Origin: Acanthosepion esculentum
Taxonomy: Eukaryota > Mollusca > Cephalopoda > Sepiida > Sepiidae
DNA: 64,000 nucleotides
Reading direction: 5' to 3'
NCBI GenBank assembly: GCA_964036315.1
Contig: OZ038485.1
Span: forward strand, 77,562,460-77,626,459
Position numbers and translations under genes: made by a program. Every line of letters starts with the position of its first letter. Position 1 is the stretch's first letter. Shown piece by piece: positions 59,074 to 64,000 of the stretch. The notes below the pieces were generated by a model. The model did no database searches and had not been told where the DNA came from. It saw only the letters and a program-made list of their open reading frames with translations.

Positions 59074-59609
59074 GTAGCCTTTTGTTTGTATGACTTGTTT
59101 TGGGAATTTATTTGCAGTTGATAGGGTTTTCTCTGAAATCTATATGATTTCCTAAGTATATGCTTAGGTGGAGTCCTAGAATTATCCTTTAGTATATCTT
59201 GGGAACATTATGGAGGGAGTTCAAAGGTGTCCAATAGGATATCTAGTGGTAGGGTGATTTGGTCACTGGAAGGTGAGAGGATTGTAATTGGTTTGCATGT
59301 TGAACCCAAACTGTAGACTTTATATCTACATCATATGTAACATTTCCAGAACAACGTAGAATGTGTCCTTGAATCCATTTTTCTTTGCCATTGTGGTAGT
59401 CTTTAGCAAGTATGGATTGTCCTGTTACATATATGTGTTTCACTGCTCTATGATGTTGGTTAAATTGTTTCTCCATTACCATGTTCCTTTTTTGGGAATG
59501 TTTTGGAGTAGGATAGATGACATCCATATGCAAACAAACTTTGCGATTCATCAGTGCTTCTGCTGGGGAGTTACCATTAGGTGTGTTTGGATTTGGTGTA
59601 GCTCTGTAA

Positions 59610-60662
59610 CTACTGAGGAATATTTCTAATATTTCTTGTGTGGTTCCCTCCCCTTTGTTTTTTTATGAGTGCTCTCTTAAAAGTATCTACAAAATGCTCC
59701 ACCTGTCCATTTGATTGTGGATGAAAAGGTGGGGTTCTAATATGTTGGATGCCATTAAGTGCACAGAAATTTGAAAATGTAGCTGACGTGAATGAAGTGC
59801 CATTATCAGGAATTAATATCAAAGTGACTGAAAATCTGTTTCAGCTTTAGAATTGTTTCATCTGCAGTGATGCGACTCATTTGAAAAATGTCTGGCCATT
59901 TACTGAAAGCATCAACAAGTATAAAATAACACTGTCCATTGATAGGTCCAGCAAAATCAATGTGATGGCGTGACCAGGATGATTCAGGGATAGGCCAGGA
60001 GTTCAGTGATGTTTTCCTGGGAGATTTTGTTGCCATTTGGCAGTTAGAACGTGTGTGTGCCAATTCCTCCAATTTTTTATCCATGTGAGGCCAATAGGCC
60101 TAGCTGCGTGCTAGGGCTTTCATGTGGCTAATACCTTGATGACCATAATGGAATTGCTTGATCACTCTGTCCTGTAATAAGGATGGGACAATCACATGCT
60201 CAGCAAAATGAAGACCGTCATCAACTTCTGACAATGATGCTTGACATTGAAAAAAAGGTTGAATTCTTTTGTCTGTGCATACTTTTGGCCATTTTGTATG
60301 ATGGAAGTGCATCACTTTTTGTAGAACTGGATTGGAAGCTGTGGCTTCATGGATCATTGTAGAAGTGACTGGTAATGCTCTTATAGTGGATGCAAATACT
60401 GAAGTGATTTCTGGCTCCAGAGATACTGATGCAATGATAGTCCTCTGGTACTTTTTTGTATTGTCATGAACCTAGATAGTGCATCAGCATGACCAATTGT
60501 ATCAGTTCTGTTATACTTTATAGTAAATTTATAATCCAATAGTGTAGTCACCCATCTTTGCAGACAGTTTACTGTATACACAGGGATACCTTTTTTGGAT
60601 CCCAAAATACTGAGAAGAGGCTTGTGGTCTGTGATCAGAGTAAAATGGCACCCATACAGCAT
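59610..60662 (-). pseudogene. Gypsy RNase H and integrase remains
   Basis: Frames in order give ITDHKPLLSILGSKKGIP and HADALSRF (RNase H end), HYGHQGISHMKALARS (HHCC finger, His pair), HHIDFAGPINGQCYFILVDA (integrase first Asp) and IPDNGTSFTS with FHPQSNGQVEHFVDTFKRAL (second Asp and Glu). Stops separate the frames. The catalytic residues of the integrase core are still readable. Confidence 0.85.
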
Positions 60663-60962
60663 TTTATGAAACCTTTTAATAGCAAAGACTATTGCTAAGG
60701 CTTCCTTTTCAATTTAACTATAGTTGCGTTCTGCAGGTGTCAGTGATCTAGATGCATGAGCAATTGCCTTTTGGAAAAATATGAGAAATGACAGCTTCAG
60801 TACCATAATTTAGAAGCATCTGAGACTATGACAATATTCATGGTATGTCAGCAAAAGATTTGAAGAAAGTAAGGACTTTACCTTTGTGAAAGCTGACTGA
60901 CATGCATCAGACCAGTCCCATGTAATATCTTTTTTCAAAAGATTGTTGAGAGGTGCATGAAC

Positions 60963-61554
60963 TCAAAGTTCACGTAAAAAAGCACTGTAGTGGCTAACCA
61001 AACCAAGGAAAGAATGTAATGTTTTTACATTAGTTGGTGCTGGCATATTTTTTATTGTAAAGGTATTTTCTGGGTCTGGTTTTCTACCATTTTTGTCAAA
61101 TATAAAACCAAGGTATTTGATTTTTGTCCTGGAAAAATTCACACCTTTCAGCTTTAACACAAAATCTGTATTGTTGGAATCGGCTGAAAACGGAAAATAA
61201 ACGCTGCAAAAGTTCATCTTGGAATACAACTTCAATGATGATGTCATCAATAACTGCTGCACTCCTGTCAATCCAATCAGCATGGCATCCATTGTTTGCT
61301 GGAATATTGACTCCGAAGCTAAGGTGGTTAAATCTGAACAAACCCTTGTGGGTATTGATAGTAAAGAGCTCCTTAGATTCCTCTTCAACTTCCAGTTGGG
61401 GAAAAGCATAAGGCACATGTGCGGCATAAGGCACAGGTCGTTTTGGTGTAAAAATTGCTTTAGAGGCCTCTTTTAATTTCAAAATTGCTTTACTTTTAGT
61501 ACAGCAACCAAAGGCTCTCTTGAAAAACGTCACTGAACTTATTTTTAAGTTCAC
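60963..61554 (-). pseudogene. Gypsy reverse transcriptase remains
   Basis: Two overlapping frames share the RT: FTPKRPVPYAA, then FTINTHKGLFRFNHLSFGV, then IFQQTMDAMLIGL in the other frame, then VIDDIII, and a thumb region KIKYLGFIFDKNGRKPDPEN. About 90 residues of fingers and palm are missing, and the catalytic YxDD has lost its Tyr. Confidence 0.85.
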
Positions 61555-62113
61555 CTGTAAGATGTTTTACAATGTCCGAGACAGACGTAAAACTAAATGT
61601 GTTGAACACAAACTTGAGAGGAATTTCAAAAAGATTAAGCTGTTCAATCCAGTCGAGACCAATTAAATTCAATTCAGATTTTTCAGCAAGATAGCATACA
61701 CCCGAAAATGTGGTAACTTGAAATGTAACATTACAAGTTAACTCACCAGTTAAATGAATTTGGTCCCCAGAGGCGCTTCTTGCTATGTGATCTGTTGCAG
61801 ACAAACATGGCTCTCCAAGTAATTTCCAAGATGTCTGGGATATTAACGTAATATCTGATGCTGTGTCAAACTGGAAACAAACTGGTTTGTTGTTCACTGA
61901 AACAACTATATATTTTCTGTTGTTTTTTATAGTCCACCTTGAATGTTGCAAACACTGAGTTTGTTTGCGTTGGCTTTCTTTTTTGTTTTTTAATGAATTT
62001 CTTGTGGATTGGACTTTCACCATTTTTTTTTTTAAATTTGCGTTACAAATATTTTCTTTATGTACAATCTGGCGGCAAACATTGCACTTATGTTTTCTAA
62101 ACTGGCAAAACAT
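61496..62113 (-). pseudogene. Gypsy nucleocapsid/protease fragment
   Basis: A 205-codon frame begins with an incomplete Cys-rich knuckle (CNVCRQIVHKENIC). It contains the aspartic protease site FDTASDITLIS, where the usual DTGS reads DTAS, and the protease end motif LIGLDWI. It continues into the spacer before RT. Confidence 0.8.
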
Positions 62114-62136
62114 GCATAATGCCAGTCGCTACAAAA

Positions 62137-62661
62137 TCAACAAGTTGATGGAGGCTTCTTTTCTTTTGTTGCTTGGACATTTCCTGTTAACAATGGGGTG
62201 TTTGGTTTTTGCACTAACATGGTGTCACTTTTAATGCTTAAAAGACTGTTGTATTCAGTTGTTAGAGCTTGAATTGCAATGTCTTTATCGTGTTCCAATT
62301 TGGAAAGTAGTCTGGTCCAAATATCACTGTGTGATTCAGATGTTAATCCTGCAATAAAAATGAAACATTTAAACTGCTCCTCTGTTAAGGAATTTAGTTT
62401 AAATTTTTCACATTCCCGATTTACGATACCAGCGAATGTCACATAATCATCTTTATCATTTCTTTCTAATTTGAGACAATTAAACCTGGTATTAAACAGT
62501 GACTGTTTTTCCTCAAAAATTTCTTTTAGCAGTTCTACTATTTCTATAAATGTAAAATCATTTGGCTGCTTTGGTAGGATGTAGTTTGTGTAACAGTCGT
62601 GTTCCTGGATTCCCAGTTTCTGAATTAGCAAACGGATTTTCCAATGTTTGTCTTTCTGCAA
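62137..62661 (-). pseudogene. Gypsy gag fragment
   Basis: A 174-codon frame with IVELLKEIFEEKQSLFNTRF and a Leu/Glu-rich body (EEQFKCFIFIAGLTSES), typical of Gypsy capsid regions. It lacks the expected start context and zinc knuckle in the same frame. Confidence 0.75.
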
Positions 62662-63398
62662 AAATTTGTTTTGGAAAATGTCTATTCATCTTTTGTGCCA
62701 TGAAGCAAAAGTTTTTCTGCTTTCATTGTCATAATGGTACTCCGTTGTTAGTGATGTTATCCACAGAATTTATGTTCAAATTCTTTCCTTCTTTTAAAAT
62801 TTCCAGTTGGTGATTGAATTGTTGATTGAACTGTTAAGTTATAGTCAACAACTGCTGTTGTGACATTTGGAACTGTTCTTGTTGTTGATTCAATATCTCT
62901 TTCAGTAACTATGGTGATATTGTCATTTTTGTGAGTTTTTGTTTATCTTCTGTTGTAGTAAAGAAAGAAAAGAAAAACAAAAACACTGTAAACTTATAGT
63001 AGCAATAAACACCTGCAATAGGTTTCTTATGTCTCCCATCCACAACACTTATAGCCAAATCACAGTTCAAATGATAGTCCATTGTAACAGTCCAACGGGC
63101 AACGTAGAAATGACAAAATGGGGTCACAAATCCAACCTTCACTTCCCACTAGCAAAAACACATGTTTGTCCACCAAGCTCAGAAAAAATCCCCCTGTAAG
63201 CAAAAAACAACAGCTTTTATTCACTGAGTGTTTTTTCTGATTGGCCATGCAATTCAGAGGGAGGAAAGAACATTAGCATAGATACTGATACTTAAAGTAG
63301 CAGATTTTTGCTAACTACTTTTGGCAATTTTTGTTCAGCAAATCACACACAAAACACAAACTCTTTTTCGAGGTAGGTGATTATCTCTTTCACTACAT

Positions 63399-63409
63399 CT
63401 TCGTAGCCA
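63399..63409 (-). promoter_or_regulatory. Candidate primer-binding site of the Gypsy element
   Basis: Minus-strand TGGCTACGAAG begins a few bases inside the 5' LTR. TGG would pair with a tRNA CCA end. The tRNA was not identified. Confidence 0.45.
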
Positions 63410-63415
63410 AAAATT

Positions 63416-63645
63416 TGTTGTAACTCAAAATATTAGGAACAACAAAATATAACAAAACACAGTTAAATATATTTTAAAACACAACAATATTCGTTTTTAT
63501 TCTCACCAACCAGGAATACAGCAGGATTGGGTTGAATAAACAATTCACTGTCTACAGGTGGTCTTGCAGCCATGTTGTTATCTCACACAACCCTTTTTTC
63601 CATGAATAGTCAACGATTTGTTAGGGGAGATTGTTTCTCCTAACA
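63416..63645 (-). repeat. 5' LTR of the Gypsy element
   Basis: Runs from TGTTGTAACTCAAAATATTA to TTTCTCCTAACA on the plus strand. It is exactly bounded by the TAAAC target duplication. On the minus strand the LTR is followed by AATTTT and then TGGCTACGAAGATG, a candidate tRNA primer-binding site. Confidence 0.93.
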
Positions 63646-63650
63646 TAAAC

Positions 63651-64000
63651 AAAATTTAATCTTTTCACATACAATTCTTTCTTGTGTGTGATTATTACTT
63701 TTAATTGTGTCTCTTTAAATTATGTCACTAGTCAATGACTGCTGTCACTTTTTTTCAGCATTTTCAATGTTGACAATTTCATAATGGTGTTTTTAGAATT
63801 TGTTCTGCTTAAAGTTGTCTCCCTACCCAATCGCAATAGTATTATCTTAAAAAAAGATGCTTATCAATTTGGTGGGCTTAAGATAAGTTTTGAAGTAGTC
63901 TTTCATAAAAAAAAAATTCTGAGTTGAAAACTTTAGTGTATATCATAGAACACTTAAAAAGATGAAAACTGCAGTTTTTATAGAATCATGTCTCATCTTA
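63651..64000. other. USP25 intron 17 after the LTR element
   Basis: AT-rich sequence with no recognised exon. It probably still belongs to the USP25 intron. Confidence 0.5.

Larger units (their letters stand above)
58838..63645 (-). mobile_element. Ty3/Gypsy LTR retrotransposon, nearly full length, degraded
   Basis: Flanked by the 5-bp target duplication TAAAC (58833-58837 and 63646-63650). LTRs of about 230-237 bp lie at both ends. Read on the minus strand, the order is gag (62661-62137), nucleocapsid/protease (62113-61496) with FDTASDITLIS and LIGLDWIEQL, RT (about 61554-60963), RNase H (60662-60381), integrase zinc finger and core (60357-59610) and integrase C-terminus (59551-59243). The RT has lost the segment between PKRPVPYAA and LEVEEESKELFTINTHKG, its active site reads VIDD instead of YxDD, and frames are broken. 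The integrase finger lacks its first Cys (RSNC). It is not autonomous. It lies antisense in USP25 intron 17. Confidence 0.93.

Noticed and set aside
61124..61476. Plus-strand frames in the Gypsy RT region.
   Set aside because: They are antisense shadows of the RT coding strand.

Overview
The window is invertebrate nuclear DNA: AT-rich, intron-rich, full of microsatellites and of decayed Tc1/mariner, LINE, Penelope and Ty3/Gypsy copies. The intron sizes, the protein relatedness and the SINE and transposon mix suggest a mollusc, probably a cephalopod. That placement is an inference. No bacterial or viral gene order is present.

Two conserved genes lie head to head about 0.7 kb apart. On the minus strand is the start of a Golgi pH regulator (GPR89/GPHR) gene. 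Exons 1-3 are visible at 14493-14534, 4985-5044 and 679-782, and the gene runs off the left edge. On the plus strand is a USP25/USP28-type deubiquitinase. Seventeen coding exons were traced from 15243 to 58169 with consistent splice phases. They encode the SUMO-interacting and ubiquitin-interacting N-terminus, the whole catalytic domain (Cys198 and His614 of the model) and the start of the C-terminal region. The remaining exons must lie beyond 64000. The shared 5' interval carries CCAAT boxes in both orientations and is a likely bidirectional promoter.

Nested antisense inside USP25 intron 4 is a small two-exon gene (39294-40513) that I do not recognise. Its 3' end looks frameshifted, and its 3' flank is duplicated about 1.9 kb upstream of it (on the gene's own strand).

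The introns hold most of the DNA and most of the mobile elements. GPR89 introns contain a Tc1 relic split by a CpG-rich insertion (about 875-3925), a SINE, two LINE reverse-transcriptase fragments, a mariner relic, a Tc1 relic and a Gypsy relic (10469-12560). USP25 intron 1 (20.7 kb) contains SINEs, an unclassified 2.1-kb unit between old direct repeats, a Gypsy relic, Tc1 relics, a clear TA-flanked MITE and LINE endonuclease fragments. Intron 13 holds three antisense Tc1-like relics, one split by a SINE. Intron 16 holds the 3' part of a Penelope-like element with a GIY-YIG domain. Intron 17 holds a nearly full-length antisense Gypsy element (58838-63645) with paired LTRs and a 5-bp target duplication.

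Two perfect long hairpins (7143-7218 and 34485-34554) are the most striking structures that genes do not explain. I found no convincing new functional system. The best candidates for something undescribed are the nested antisense gene with its duplicated flank, the two snap-back palindromes, and the unclassified unit at 23.1-25.3 kb.
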